From Phycisphaerae bacterium (lineage in GTDB: Bacteria > Planctomycetota > Phycisphaerae > Phycisphaerales > SM1A02), in NCBI GenBank assembly GCA_002709295.1, contig PAQL01000010.1, positions 39,938 to 79,237 on the forward strand: 39,300 nucleotides of DNA, in the 5' to 3' direction. The stretch's first letter is position 1. The number at the start of each line of letters is the position of its first letter. The position numbers were made by a program, and so were the translations under genes. This document shows positions 7,965-16,059 of this stretch, one piece after another. The notes under the pieces are model-generated. The model searched no databases and had not been told where the DNA came from. It saw only the letters and a program-made list of their open reading frames with translations.

Positions 7965-7990
7965 TCGCGGATTCCGCGGACACGAACGAT

Positions 7991-8030
7991 CAGGGCCCGC
8001 CTCACCGAGGCGGGCCCTGTCCTTTTCTTC
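7991..8030 (+). terminator. Rho-independent terminator after the sigma-factor gene
   Basis: CAGGGCCCGCCTC (7991-8003) and GAGGCGGGCCCTG (8007-8019) form a perfect 13-bp stem with loop ACC, followed by TCCTTTTCTT. The T-rich tail is on the plus strand, so it serves the sigma-factor gene; it also separates it from convergent gcvT. Confidence 0.92.
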
Positions 8031-8082
8031 AGGCTGCAGTTCCTCAGCCAGCACGAGGCGCTCCCGACGGGGAGCATCGGCC

Positions 8083-9210
8083 TCATCGCTTGTAGAACGG
8101 AAGCTTCACCACCGTCGCCGGGGTGCCTGCTCCGAGATCGATCTCCACCGTGGTGCCTGGTTCAGCGACGGAAGGAGGCACGTAGGCCATCGCGATCGGG
8201 TGGCCGAGCGTGGGACTCGGGCATCCGCTGGTCACCACCCCGACCGGCTCTCCATCGACCTTCACGGCCATTCCCTGCCGCGGGCTGCGACGCCCCTCGA
8301 GGGTGAGACCCACCAGACGTCGGGTGGGCCCCTCGGAGACGATCCTCTGGATCGCGTCCTGGCCGATGAAGCGACCCTCCTGGTCGTCCGATTCGCCCTT
8401 GTCGACCTTCACCGCGAAGGAGAGTCCCGCGGAGATCGGATCGGTCTCCTCGTCGAGTTCGTGCCCGTACAGCGGCATGCCCGCCTCCATCCGAAGGCTG
8501 TCGCGGGCCCCGAGTCCGACCGGACGCACCAGCGACGCCTCGCCGCCGACGTCCTTGAGAAGCATGCCGAGGGCCTGCCTGGCGAATTTGGACGAGAGGA
8601 TCACCTCGACGCCGTCCTCACCGGTGTACCCGGTCCGACTGACGATGATCTTCATCACGAGGACGTTCTTCACGGTGAATCGATAGCGCTTCAGGGTGGG
8701 GACCTCGCTGGAGACCCCTCCGATCAATTCCATGACCCTGGGGCCCTGGATCGCCACCATGCAGGTGCCGAGAGTCTGGTCGTCAAGCTTGAACTCGAGG
8801 TTCTCCTCCGCCTTCACCCGCTCGAAGTGCTGGACGATCTTCATCCGATTCGCGCCGTTGCAGACCACGAGGTAGTCGTCGGCACCGAAGCAGTAGACGA
8901 GGACGTCGTCGAGGCAGCCTCCCTGTTCGTTGCAGATCAGGGAATATCGACACTGCCCCGCCTCCATGCCTCGGACGAGCCTGGTGCAGACCCGATCGAG
9001 GAACCGTCTGGCGTGCCGGCCCGACACCCGCAGACGCCCCATGTGCGACACATCGAAGAGGCCCCCGCTGGACCGGGTCCAGAGGTGTTCCTCGGAGATG
9101 GATCCGTAGTGAAGCGGCAGCTCCCACCCCGCATAGGGGACCATCTTGGCCCCGTGCTCGAGGTGGAAGGAATTCAAGGGTGACTGCTGGAGGGCGGCGG
9201 TGTCGGTCAT
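8083..9210 (-). CDS. gcvT: aminomethyltransferase, T-protein of the glycine cleavage system
   Basis: The protein has 375 residues, the usual length for GcvT. It transfers the methylene group from aminomethyl-lipoyl H-protein to tetrahydrofolate and releases ammonia. Visible family features include the N-terminal 'SPLNSFHLEHGAKMVPYAGWELP' type start, 'GGLFDVSHMGRLRVSG', 'QCRYSLICNEQGGCLDD' with the folate-site region, 'ISRTGYTGEDGVEV'-like 'VSRTGYTGEDGVEVIL', and 'GLGARDSLRMEAGMPLYGHEL'. The C-terminal barrel domain includes 'GVVTSGCPSPTLGHPIAMAYV'. I place the start at the ATG at 9210; the longer frame upstream has no homology. gcvH and gcvP are not adjacent in this window. There is no Shine-Dalgarno, but a -10-like TACCGT ends six bases before the ATG, pointing to a leaderless message. 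Confidence 0.95.
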   Translation of the reverse strand: MTDTAALQQSPLNSFHLEHGAKMVPYAGWELPLHYGSISEEHLWTRSSGGLFDVSHMGRLRVSGRHARRFLDRVCTRLVRGMEAGQCRYSLICNEQGGCLDDVLVYCFGADDYLVVCNGANRMKIVQHFERVKAEENLEFKLDDQTLGTCMVAIQGPRVMELIGGVSSEVPTLKRYRFTVKNVLVMKIIVSRTGYTGEDGVEVILSSKFARQALGMLLKDVGGEASLVRPVGLGARDSLRMEAGMPLYGHELDEETDPISAGLSFAVKVDKGESDDQEGRFIGQDAIQRIVSEGPTRRLVGLTLEGRRSPRQGMAVKVDGEPVGVVTSGCPSPTLGHPIAMAYVPPSVAEPGTTVEIDLGAGTPATVVKLPFYKR

Positions 9211-9216
9211 TCCGGC

Positions 9217-9222
9217 ACGGTA
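9217..9222 (-). promoter_or_regulatory. -10-like hexamer six bases before the gcvT start
   Basis: On the minus strand the order is GC-TACCGT-GCCGGA-ATG. The six-base gap would place the transcription start at or next to the A of the ATG. No good -35 is seen, so the assignment rests on the recurrence of the same arrangement at three other genes here. Confidence 0.4.
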
Positions 9223-9396
9223 GCCGTCACGGTGCCGGCCCGCCACCGCCTGAACGAAGTCTGCGGGTCGTGCGGTTCCTGCGGGCTGGGGGACCCTCGG
9301 ATGTCCTCCATCCACTTGCCCCGGCCCCCTTCGAATTCGAACCTCCAGAGCCGGCTCCGCGGGAGTCGGATCCAGGAGTGAGAAGGAGGCCCCACC

Positions 9397-9504
9397 ATGT
9401 CCAAGCAGAAGCAGACCACCAGCGAGGGCGAGGAACGTTCCGTGCTGTTCCGCCTTGCCATGATCGGCACCGCCATCGGGCTGCTGATCGCCGTGGCCAT
9501 CTGA
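9397..9504 (+). CDS. 35-residue single-helix membrane protein
   Basis: ATG at 9397 is preceded by an excellent Shine-Dalgarno AAGGAGG (9383-9389) at seven bases. The product has a polar, charged N-terminus (MSKQKQTTSEGEERS) and one hydrophobic helix (LFRLAMIGTAIGLLIAVAI) reaching the C-terminus, so it is probably a small inner-membrane protein. The gene is followed by an 8-bp hairpin (GACGGTCC/GGACCGTC) and then a strong terminator, giving it complete single-gene boundaries between gcvT and bamA. It matches no family that I recognise. The ribosome site, the clear topology and the boundaries support a real gene despite its size. Confidence 0.7.
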   Translation: MSKQKQTTSEGEERSVLFRLAMIGTAIGLLIAVAI

Positions 9505-9548
9505 CGGTCCGTCCGGACCGTCTCCCGACTCCAGAGCCCACCGGGTTC

Positions 9549-9587
9549 GAGGCCGTGACGCCAGCAGGCGTCGCGGCCTCGTCTTCC
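9549..9587 (+). terminator. terminator after the small membrane protein
   Basis: GAGGCCGTGACGCC (9549-9562) pairs with GGCGTCGCGGCCTC (9567-9580), 14 bp with a single G-U pair and loop AGCA, followed by GTCTTCC. The T tract is poor but the stem is very stable. It isolates the 35-residue gene from bamA. Confidence 0.75.
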
Positions 9588-9604
9588 AGATGGCTCTTCC
9601 GGGG

Positions 9605-9610
9605 TATCCT
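9605..9610 (+). promoter_or_regulatory. possible -10 hexamer just before bamA
   Basis: TATCCT lies ten bases before the ATG at 9621 (seven before an in-frame TTG at 9618) and just after a terminator, where a promoter is needed. No clear -35 is visible. Confidence 0.3.
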
Positions 9611-9620
9611 GCACCCCTTG

Positions 9621-12116
9621 ATGCGACTCAGCGCCCCGAGTTCAGGACGAGACGCGGCTCTGGAAGCCGATCCCGGGGGATTCCCCCCGCGGATGCCCGT
9701 CGAGGCTTGCTGCGCCTCCCCCCTCCTCCGGCTGCTCGGCTGCCTGATCCTGGCCATCGCGATCGGGACCATGCCCCGGGTCGCTTCCGGCCAGGCGGGT
9801 TCGACCCAGGAACAGATCGAGGACGAGACCTATGCGGATCGTCCCATCTCCGAGGTGGAGATCCGCGGCCTCGAGCGAGTCGATGAACGTCTGATCCGGA
9901 ACAATCTCCGGACCGCGAGCGGACAACCCTTCGAGTCGTCGACGATTCGGGAGGATGTGGCGACCCTGTACAGACTCGGTCAGTTCGATGCGGTGACCGC
10001 CGAAGCGGTTCTCGAACCGGACGGCAGCGTGAAGGTCATCTTCCGGGTCAGTGAACAGGCGATCATCCGCGAGGTCGAGACCGTCGGCAACACCGTGATC
10101 TCCGACCAGGAGCTGCGAAGCGAGATCCCCCTCTATGCGGGCGGTCCCCGTGACGACTTCCTCGTCGAACAGGGTCTGATCCGCGTCAAGGATCTCTACC
10201 GCGCGCGAGGTCACTACCTCGCCGAAGTCCGCGTCGACGAGTCACGTCTCGAGGATGCGGGAATCCTGATCTTCGTGATCGTGGAGGGACCGAGGGTCCG
10301 GATCAAGGAGATCGAGTTCGTCGGCAACCGCGAGTTCAGCGCTGATGAAATCGGATCGAAGATCAAGACCAAGCCCTCCATCCCCTTCTTTCGCAAGGGG
10401 GAACTCGATCCCGATCTCCTTATCGACGATGTCGCCGCGATCGACGGCTTCTACAAGGATCGCGGCTGGGTGGACGTGCGTGTCGATCATCGCGTGATGC
10501 TGAGTCCGGACTCCAAGGACGCCAAGGTCGTCTTCGTCATCGACGAGGGGCGGCGTTACCGGCTTCGGGAGATCAGGATCGCGTCGCTGGGCGGCCCCGA
10601 TTCGCCCCTCGAGGTCTTCTCGAGCGAACAGCTTCTGTCGCTGTCCGAGATCCGTCCCGGCGATCCCTACACCAAGCCGAAGGTCGATCGGACGATCGAG
10701 GCGGTGCGGGACGCCTATCGCAGCATGGGGTTCGTCGATGCCCAGGTGAACGCCCGCGGGGTCCGGGTCGGAGAACAGCCGGAACTCGATCTCTTCGTGG
10801 CGGTGCAGGAGGGAACCAGTTCGATCACCGGCCTGGTGACCATCCAGGGCAACTTCCTGACCAAGGACAAGGTCGTTCGCCGACTGGTCCGGGTCAGGCC
10901 GGGCCGACCTCTGGACGGCCCCGAGGTGGATCTGGCGAAGGACCGGATCGAGGCCACCCGCCTGTTCAACGACGTTCGGGTCGCGATCCAGCAGCCCACG
11001 CTCGAGAACCCCGAGGTCCGCGACATCATCGTCGAGGTGAAGGAAAGGAACACCGGCTCGTTCAACTTCGGAGCAGGGCTCCAGTCGGACAGCGGAATCT
11101 TCGGCGAGTTCTCGTTCAGACAGCAGAACTTCGACATCGCCGATCCGCCCATGAGCGTCGAGGAACTCCTTGCCGGCCGCGCCTTCCGCGGAGCCGGACA
11201 GTACTTCGACATCACCCTCGCCCCGGGCAACGAGGTCAGTCAGTACAGCGTCTCGCTGACCGAACCTCATCTCTTCGAGTCCAACGTCTCCGCACAGTTC
11301 TCCGGCTACTACCGAACCCGGATCTACCAGCAGTTCGACGAGGACCGCTTCGGAAGCTTCCTGACCCTGGGGCAGTCCCTGGGCGATGTCTGGGTCGGGA
11401 ATGCGAACCTCGGGGTCCAGCGGGTCAAGCTGACCGACTTCGATGGTTCGACCCCCATCCAGGTGTATGACGATCGCGGACCCGATCTCTTCGGCACGGT
11501 CGGAGGATCACTGAGGCGTTCGACCATCGACAACCCCTTCCGACCCTCCAGAGGATCGGTGGTCTCCCTGGGGCTGAGCAAGGCGATCCCGATGATCGGA
11601 GACGTCGACTTCTGGAGGCTCGACACCGAGCTCACCAGCTTCATCAAGATCTACGAGGACTTCCTCGGTCGCAAGCAGGTGCTGAAGCTCAGGACCGAGG
11701 TGGGCTGGATCTTCGCCGGCAAGGCCCCGACCTTCGAGAAGTACTACCTCGGCGGCCGCAGCTTCCGCGGCTTCTACTTCCGGACCGTGAGCCCGAAGAG
11801 CACCACTTCCTGGGTGCCGGGGGCCCCTCCCATCGACCCGCAACCGGTGGGTGGCGACTGGCTCTTCTTCACCGGAGCCCAGTACGAGGTCCCCCTCATC
11901 GGGGAGATGATCGGCGGCGTCGCCTTCGTGGACAGCGGAACCGTCACCAACACCCCCGGATTCAGCCAGTACCGGGTCTCGGTCGGGGTGGGGCTCCGCA
12001 TCTACCTCGAGGCTCTCGGCCCGGCCCCGCTCGCATTCGACTTCGGATTCCCCGTGGTCAGGCAGGATGGCGACGAGATCCAGGTCTTCAGTTTCAGTGC
12101 CGAACTCCCCTTCTGA
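9621..12116 (+). CDS. bamA: outer membrane protein assembly factor BamA
   Basis: The protein has 831 residues and would be the central Omp85 subunit that folds and inserts beta-barrel proteins into the outer membrane. A signal peptide (hydrophobic core about residues 31-48, ending ASGQA) is followed by five POTRA repeats, with starts visible at 'ISEVEIRGLERVDERLI', 'IIREVETVGNTVISDQEL', 'RIKEIEFVGNREFSADEI', 'YRLREIRIAS' and 'ITGLVTIQGNFLTKDKVV'. The barrel runs from about residue 475 to the C-terminal Phe (SFSAELPF), and contains the loop-6 motif 'GGRSFRGF'. The start could be 9621 or 9693 (24 residues shorter, with a cleaner signal peptide); neither has a good Shine-Dalgarno. Two OmpH/Skp-like chaperone genes and lipid A genes follow in the same direction. 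Confidence 0.95.
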   Translation: MRLSAPSSGRDAALEADPGGFPPRMPVEACCASPLLRLLGCLILAIAIGTMPRVASGQAGSTQEQIEDETYADRPISEVEIRGLERVDERLIRNNLRTASGQPFESSTIREDVATLYRLGQFDAVTAEAVLEPDGSVKVIFRVSEQAIIREVETVGNTVISDQELRSEIPLYAGGPRDDFLVEQGLIRVKDLYRARGHYLAEVRVDESRLEDAGILIFVIVEGPRVRIKEIEFVGNREFSADEIGSKIKTKPSIPFFRKGELDPDLLIDDVAAIDGFYKDRGWVDVRVDHRVMLSPDSKDAKVVFVIDEGRRYRLREIRIASLGGPDSPLEVFSSEQLLSLSEIRPGDPYTKPKVDRTIEAVRDAYRSMGFVDAQVNARGVRVGEQPELDLFVAVQEGTSSITGLVTIQGNFLTKDKVVRRLVRVRPGRPLDGPEVDLAKDRIEATRLFNDVRVAIQQPTLENPEVRDIIVEVKERNTGSFNFGAGLQSDSGIFGEFSFRQQNFDIADPPMSVEELLAGRAFRGAGQYFDITLAPGNEVSQYSVSLTEPHLFESNVSAQFSGYYRTRIYQQFDEDRFGSFLTLGQSLGDVWVGNANLGVQRVKLTDFDGSTPIQVYDDRGPDLFGTVGGSLRRSTIDNPFRPSRGSVVSLGLSKAIPMIGDVDFWRLDTELTSFIKIYEDFLGRKQVLKLRTEVGWIFAGKAPTFEKYYLGGRSFRGFYFRTVSPKSTTSWVPGAPPIDPQPVGGDWLFFTGAQYEVPLIGEMIGGVAFVDSGTVTNTPGFSQYRVSVGVGLRIYLEALGPAPLAFDFGFPVVRQDGDEIQVFSFSAELPF

Positions 12117-12145
12117 GTCGGCAAGCCTCGAACCCGCCACTTCCG

Positions 12146-12151
12146 TACAAT
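12146..12151 (+). promoter_or_regulatory. possible -10 hexamer before the first ompH-like gene
   Basis: TACAAT sits 33 bases before the ATG at 12185, in the 68-base gap after bamA. It is a good -10 match, but no -35 is seen at 16-18 bases. It may be an internal promoter of the outer-membrane block. Confidence 0.4.
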
Positions 12152-12184
12152 CTCGCAGCATCCTCACCCCTCGGAGACCGCCGA

Positions 12185-12841
12185 ATGTCGGACGTCGTCA
12201 ATCGTCATCCCGGAACCATGTACAGGATCTCGGCCTTCGCCGGAATCGTGGCCGTGGCCGTCGTGCTCTTCCAGACCCTGACCGTCGACGCCTCGCGTCC
12301 CGTTCGAGTGATCGCGGATCCGACTCCGGTCGCCCTCGTGAACGTCGCCCGGATCTTCGACCAGATCGGCGAGCGATCGGAGTGGGACATCAGGATCGAG
12401 GCCCTCAAGTCATCGATCCGTGAGACCGCGACCAGCCGACAGGCCACGATGCAGAGACGTCTGGCCGAAAGCGAGCAGGCCACCAGTCCCGAGGAGAGGC
12501 AGAAGATCCGCGACGAGGTGGCTCTCATGCAGATCCGCTTCGAGGAATGGGCGAGGGTCAAGAACGCCGAGGTGGATCGCGAGGAATCGCTCAAGTGGCG
12601 GAGCATCTACCGCAATCTCCAGCGAGAAGCGGCACGAGTCGCCGAGAACGAGGGTTACGCGATGGTCATGGTCGATGACACCGTCGGCGACATCACGACC
12701 ACACCGGGGACCCAGGTCCCGCTTCAGCAGCAGGTGCTCGAACAGATCACGAACCGACGACTTCTGTACGCCACGAAGACGGTCGACATCTCCGACCAGG
12801 TGATCGTCAGGATGAACAACGCCGCAAACGCGGCGCCCTGA
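12185..12841 (+). CDS. OmpH/Skp family periplasmic chaperone-like protein (first copy)
   Basis: The protein has 218 residues; the ATG has GGAGA (12173-12177) seven bases upstream. It has an N-terminal hydrophobic segment (about residues 16-33) acting as signal or membrane anchor, the OmpH/Skp opening strand 'PVALVNVARIFDQ', and a long charged helical hairpin (about 60-155, rich in Arg, Glu, Gln) with 'SPEERQKIRDEVALMQIRFE' type helices. A C-terminal strand-helix part follows: 'GYAMVMVDDTVGDI' and 'NRRLLYATKTVDISDQVI'. Skp holds unfolded outer-membrane proteins on the way to BamA, and its gene commonly follows bamA, as here. The N-terminal segment lacks an obvious cleavage site, so the protein may stay membrane-bound. 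It is a divergent homologue of the next gene. Confidence 0.85.
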   Translation: MSDVVNRHPGTMYRISAFAGIVAVAVVLFQTLTVDASRPVRVIADPTPVALVNVARIFDQIGERSEWDIRIEALKSSIRETATSRQATMQRRLAESEQATSPEERQKIRDEVALMQIRFEEWARVKNAEVDREESLKWRSIYRNLQREAARVAENEGYAMVMVDDTVGDITTTPGTQVPLQQQVLEQITNRRLLYATKTVDISDQVIVRMNNAANAAP

Positions 12842-12890
12842 TCGAACCCCCCTCAAGAACGTTGCCCGGCCGCACGCCATGGAGCTCCGA

Positions 12891-13490
12891 ATGATCCGCA
12901 CCCTTCGTCCCGTCCTCATCTGCCTGGCCGCCGTCGCGGTCCTTGCCGGGGCCACTCGATTCGTGGTCTCCGGACTTCCGAACCGTCCTCCGATCGTCGC
13001 GACCATCGACATCGAACGTCTCTTCGACAACCTCGATCTCCTCAAGGAGCAGGAGAAGAACGTCGAGAAGGTCGGGGCCAGCTTCGACGAGCAGCTCGAG
13101 ACCCTGCGAGGCCGGGTCGAGGAGCTCCAGGCCGACCTCGAGAACTTCGAGCCCGGGGGCGAGAAGTGGCTCCAGGTCAATCAGGACGTCGAACAGACGG
13201 TCAGCGAGTTCAGGGCGATCGAACAGTTCAGCAAGCTGAAGTTCGAGGCCGAGCGATCCAAGGCGATGCGGGCCGTCTACGAGGCGATCAAGGCCGAGAT
13301 GGCGGAGTTCTGCAGCTCGCAGGATCCCCCGATCGACTACGTCCTCGTCGACGACACCATCCCCGAACTCGAACCCTCGACCGCGGATCTGATGCAGAAG
13401 CAGATCTCCGCCCGCCGGATGATCTACGCCAACCAGTCCTTCGACATCACCGACATCATCCTCGCCCGCATGAACGGGAAGGCCGGGTGA
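12891..13490 (+). CDS. OmpH/Skp family periplasmic chaperone-like protein (second copy)
   Basis: The protein has 199 residues from the ATG at 12891, which has GGAG (12881-12884) six bases upstream. An in-frame ATG four codons earlier (12879) has no ribosome site. The N-terminal hydrophobic segment spans about residues 6-26. The OmpH opening is 'IVATIDIERLFDNLDLLKE'. A helical region (about 55-135) has heptad-like Glu/Leu/Gln content (EELQADLENFE), and the C-terminal core is 'IDYVLVDDTIPEL' and 'ARRMIYANQSFDITDII'. The matching segments 'RRLLYATKTVDISDQVI' in the previous protein and 'RRMIYANQSFDITDII' here show the two are paralogues. The stop overlaps the lpxD start by four bases (GTGA), tying envelope chaperone and lipid A synthesis into one operon. 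Confidence 0.87.
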   Translation: MIRTLRPVLICLAAVAVLAGATRFVVSGLPNRPPIVATIDIERLFDNLDLLKEQEKNVEKVGASFDEQLETLRGRVEELQADLENFEPGGEKWLQVNQDVEQTVSEFRAIEQFSKLKFEAERSKAMRAVYEAIKAEMAEFCSSQDPPIDYVLVDDTIPELEPSTADLMQKQISARRMIYANQSFDITDIILARMNGKAG

Positions 13491-14557
13491 ACATCGCCGG
13501 CCTGCTGGAGGGCCTGTCCACCGCGACGGCCCGCGATCTCGCCACCCTCGTCTCGGGAGAACTCGAGGGGAGTGGTGACGTGCAGATCAGCGGTGTCGAG
13601 GCGCTTGGCGACTCCTCCACCGGAGACCTCACCTTCATCGGTGACGCCCGCCATGCGAAGCAGTGGTCGGAGGCCGCCGCCTCAGTCGCCCTGGTGAATC
13701 GGGATCTCGATCTGGGCGACTGGGACGAATCGACGCGTGCGGTGGTCCGGGTGGACGATGCCGACCAGGCCATGATCGCGGTGCTCGAGGCCATCGAGAC
13801 CGCGACCATGGAACTCGCCGACCGTCCGGAGAGCGGCATCCATCCCTCGGCGGTGATCGACGGCACCGCCGAAATCGCGGAGGGCGTCGCCATCGGCCCC
13901 GGAGTGGTCGTGGGTCCGCGGGTCGGGATCGGACCGGGAGTGGTGCTGGATGCAGGAGTCCGGCTGTATGCGGATTCCACCATCGGAGGTGATTCGCATC
14001 TCCACGCCAACGTCGCCATCCGCGAACGATGCATCCTCGGAGAGAGGGTGATCCTGCATGCCGGCGTGGTGGTGGGAAGCGACGGATTCGGCTACCGACC
14101 GGCTCCCGATGGAAGCGGACTTCGCAAGATCCCCCACCTCGGGCACGTCGAGATCGGGAACGACGTCGAGATCGGTGCCAACACCTGCATCGATCGAGGC
14201 AAGTTCGGTGCCACCACGGTCGGAGACGGCTGCAAGATCGACAACCTCTGCCAGATAGGGCACAACTGCCGTCTCGGACGCTGCGTCGTCATCAGCGGCC
14301 TGACCGGCATCGCGGGCAGCACCACCATCGGCGACGGCACCCTGATCGGAGGAGGCTGCGGGGTCGCGGATCACCTCAAGATCGGTGCCGGCTGTCAGAT
14401 CGGGGCCAGATCGGGCCTCATGAACGACATTCCGGATGGAGAGACCTGGGCCGGATTCCCCGCCAAGGAGATCCGCCAGGCCCTCAAGGAACAGGCCGTG
14501 ATCCGTAGACTGCCTGAATGGTCACGCAAGCTCCGCGACCTCTGCGATCCATCCTGA
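13487..14557 (+). CDS. lpxD: UDP-3-O-acylglucosamine N-acyltransferase LpxD
   Basis: The protein has 356 residues from the GTG at 13487, which overlaps the ompH-like stop. LpxD adds the N-linked acyl chain in the third step of lipid A synthesis, in the cytoplasm, using acyl-ACP. An N-terminal uridine-binding domain (about residues 1-110, with 'ALGDSSTGDLTFIGD') leads into a left-handed beta-helix of hexapeptide repeats. Examples are 'IAEGVAIGPGVVVGPRVGIG' and 'IGNDVEIGANTCIDRG'. The catalytic region is recognisable as 'GSDGFGYRPAPDG' and 'KIDNLCQIGHNCRLG', where the His of 'IGHN' corresponds to the catalytic base. The C-terminal helices contain 'GFPAKEIRQALKEQA'. It is slightly longer than the E. 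coli enzyme (341). lpxC follows 13 bases later. Confidence 0.95.
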   Translation: MNIAGLLEGLSTATARDLATLVSGELEGSGDVQISGVEALGDSSTGDLTFIGDARHAKQWSEAAASVALVNRDLDLGDWDESTRAVVRVDDADQAMIAVLEAIETATMELADRPESGIHPSAVIDGTAEIAEGVAIGPGVVVGPRVGIGPGVVLDAGVRLYADSTIGGDSHLHANVAIRERCILGERVILHAGVVVGSDGFGYRPAPDGSGLRKIPHLGHVEIGNDVEIGANTCIDRGKFGATTVGDGCKIDNLCQIGHNCRLGRCVVISGLTGIAGSTTIGDGTLIGGGCGVADHLKIGAGCQIGARSGLMNDIPDGETWAGFPAKEIRQALKEQAVIRRLPEWSRKLRDLCDPS

Positions 14558-14570
14558 GACCTTCCTCACC

Positions 14571-15938
14571 ATGAGTTCCGAGACCCCCCTCACCACCACC
14601 GAGCCCCGCCCCGCGGTCTCCACCCGGCAGCACACGCTGGGGGGAACGGCACGGTTCGAGGGACTTGGCCTGCTCCTCGGAGAGCCGGTGACGGTCGAGG
14701 TCGAACCGGCCGAGGCCGACCACGGGATCGTCTTCGAACGATGCGACCTGGAGCCCCCCGTTCGAATCCCCGCCATCGTCGATCACGTCGTCCCCCGGGG
14801 ACGACGGACCACGTTGAAGAGCGGCGAGGTCACCATCGAGACCGTCGAGCACTTCATGTCCGCCCTCGCCGGCCTTGGGATCGACAACGCCCTCGTCCGG
14901 ATCAACGCCCACGAGCTTCCGGGCTTCGACGGTTCCGCCCTGCCCTTCGTGGAGGGGCTCACCGAAGTGGGGATCGTCGAGCAGGATGCGGACCGCAAGA
15001 TCTTCGACCTCCGCGAGGCGATCGTGATCGATGAGGGCGATGCGATGATCGCCGCGATCCCCCATGACGCTCCAGGCATGCGGGTGGTCTTCGATCTCGA
15101 CTACCGCGACTACAACGACCGACTCCCACGCCAGGTGTTCACCTGGGACACCGCCGAGGGCGACTACCCGCAAGAGGTCGGCCCCTGCCGCACCTTCACT
15201 CTCGAGCACGAGGCGCGGGCGATGTGGGAACGCGGAATCGGCCGCCACCTCACCCCCAAGGACGTGGTGGTGATCGGCGAAGACGGGCCGATCGAGAACG
15301 AATACCGCTTCGACGACGAACCCGTGCGACACAAGGTGCTCGACGTCCTCGGCGATCTCTACCTGATCGGCTGCCCGGTTCGATGCCGGGTGGTCGCCCA
15401 CCGATCCGGCCACGGACTGAATCGCCGGCTCGGCCTCGCCATCCGCGAACAGATGGCCGCGGTGGATCGCCGCACCACCCTGCTGCACGGTCGGGTGATG
15501 GACGTCCGATCGATCCAGCGGACCCTCCCCCATCGGTATCCGATGCTTCTGGTGGATCGCGTGGTCGAGATGGATGGCGATCGACGAGCCATCGGCGTGA
15601 AGAACGTCACGATGAACGAGCAGTTCTTCCAGGGGCACTATCCGGGCACCCCCATCATGCCGGGCGTGCTGATCATCGAGGCGATGGCCCAGCTCGGAGG
15701 CCTTCTCCTGAGCCAGCGACTGGAACACACCGGCAAGATCGCGGTGCTTCTCAGCCTCGACAAGGTGAAGCTCAGAAAGCCCGTCGTCCCCGGCGACCAG
15801 CTGGTCCTCGAAGCGGAGAACGTTCGTGCCAGCCCCCGGCTCGGTCACATCCGCTGCAAGGCCGTGGTCGACGACAAGATCGCGGCCGAGGCCGAGATCA
15901 AGTTCATGCTGGTGGATGCGGAATCAACCAACGGCTGA
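14571..15938 (+). CDS. lpxC/fabZ: bifunctional LpxC deacetylase / FabZ dehydratase fusion
   Basis: The protein has 455 residues and two complete enzymes. Residues about 17-305 are LpxC, the zinc UDP-3-O-acyl-GlcNAc deacetylase, the committed step of lipid A synthesis. The zinc ligands H94 (in 'TVEHFMSALAG'), H254 and D258 (in 'HKVLDVLGDLYLIG') are present, as is the catalytic H281 (in 'RSGHGLN') and E93. Residues about 310-450 are FabZ, the 3-hydroxyacyl-ACP dehydratase. They have the catalytic pair H356 and E370 in 'GHYPGTPIMPGVLIIEAM', exactly 14 residues apart as in E. coli FabZ. The two enzymes share the 3-hydroxyacyl-ACP pool, which explains the fusion. Such fusions are known in Bacteroidetes and some other groups. 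No clear Shine-Dalgarno precedes the ATG; translation is likely coupled to lpxD. Confidence 0.96.
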   Translation: MSSETPLTTTEPRPAVSTRQHTLGGTARFEGLGLLLGEPVTVEVEPAEADHGIVFERCDLEPPVRIPAIVDHVVPRGRRTTLKSGEVTIETVEHFMSALAGLGIDNALVRINAHELPGFDGSALPFVEGLTEVGIVEQDADRKIFDLREAIVIDEGDAMIAAIPHDAPGMRVVFDLDYRDYNDRLPRQVFTWDTAEGDYPQEVGPCRTFTLEHEARAMWERGIGRHLTPKDVVVIGEDGPIENEYRFDDEPVRHKVLDVLGDLYLIGCPVRCRVVAHRSGHGLNRRLGLAIREQMAAVDRRTTLLHGRVMDVRSIQRTLPHRYPMLLVDRVVEMDGDRRAIGVKNVTMNEQFFQGHYPGTPIMPGVLIIEAMAQLGGLLLSQRLEHTGKIAVLLSLDKVKLRKPVVPGDQLVLEAENVRASPRLGHIRCKAVVDDKIAAEAEIKFMLVDAESTNG

Positions 15939-16059
15939 GACCGCCGATAATCCGAGCCGGGACTCCCCCTCCACCCAGGGATCCACTGGATCGAACGGCC
16001 GATCGGGCCGATGACTCCGGGTCATCCCCCTCGAACCCCCCCCTTCCGGAACGACCTGC
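15939..16059. other. 121-bp gap between lpxC/fabZ and the next gene
   Basis: The gap is C-rich, with the short palindrome CGGCCGATCGGGCCG-like sequence near 15995-16010, but no convincing terminator or promoter. The next gene has no Shine-Dalgarno. Confidence 0.4.

Noticed and set aside
14484-15848. 454-codon minus-strand frame opposite lpxC/fabZ
   Set aside because: The plus strand encodes two enzymes with all catalytic residues; the antisense product is His/Asp/Glu/Val-rich mirror sequence.
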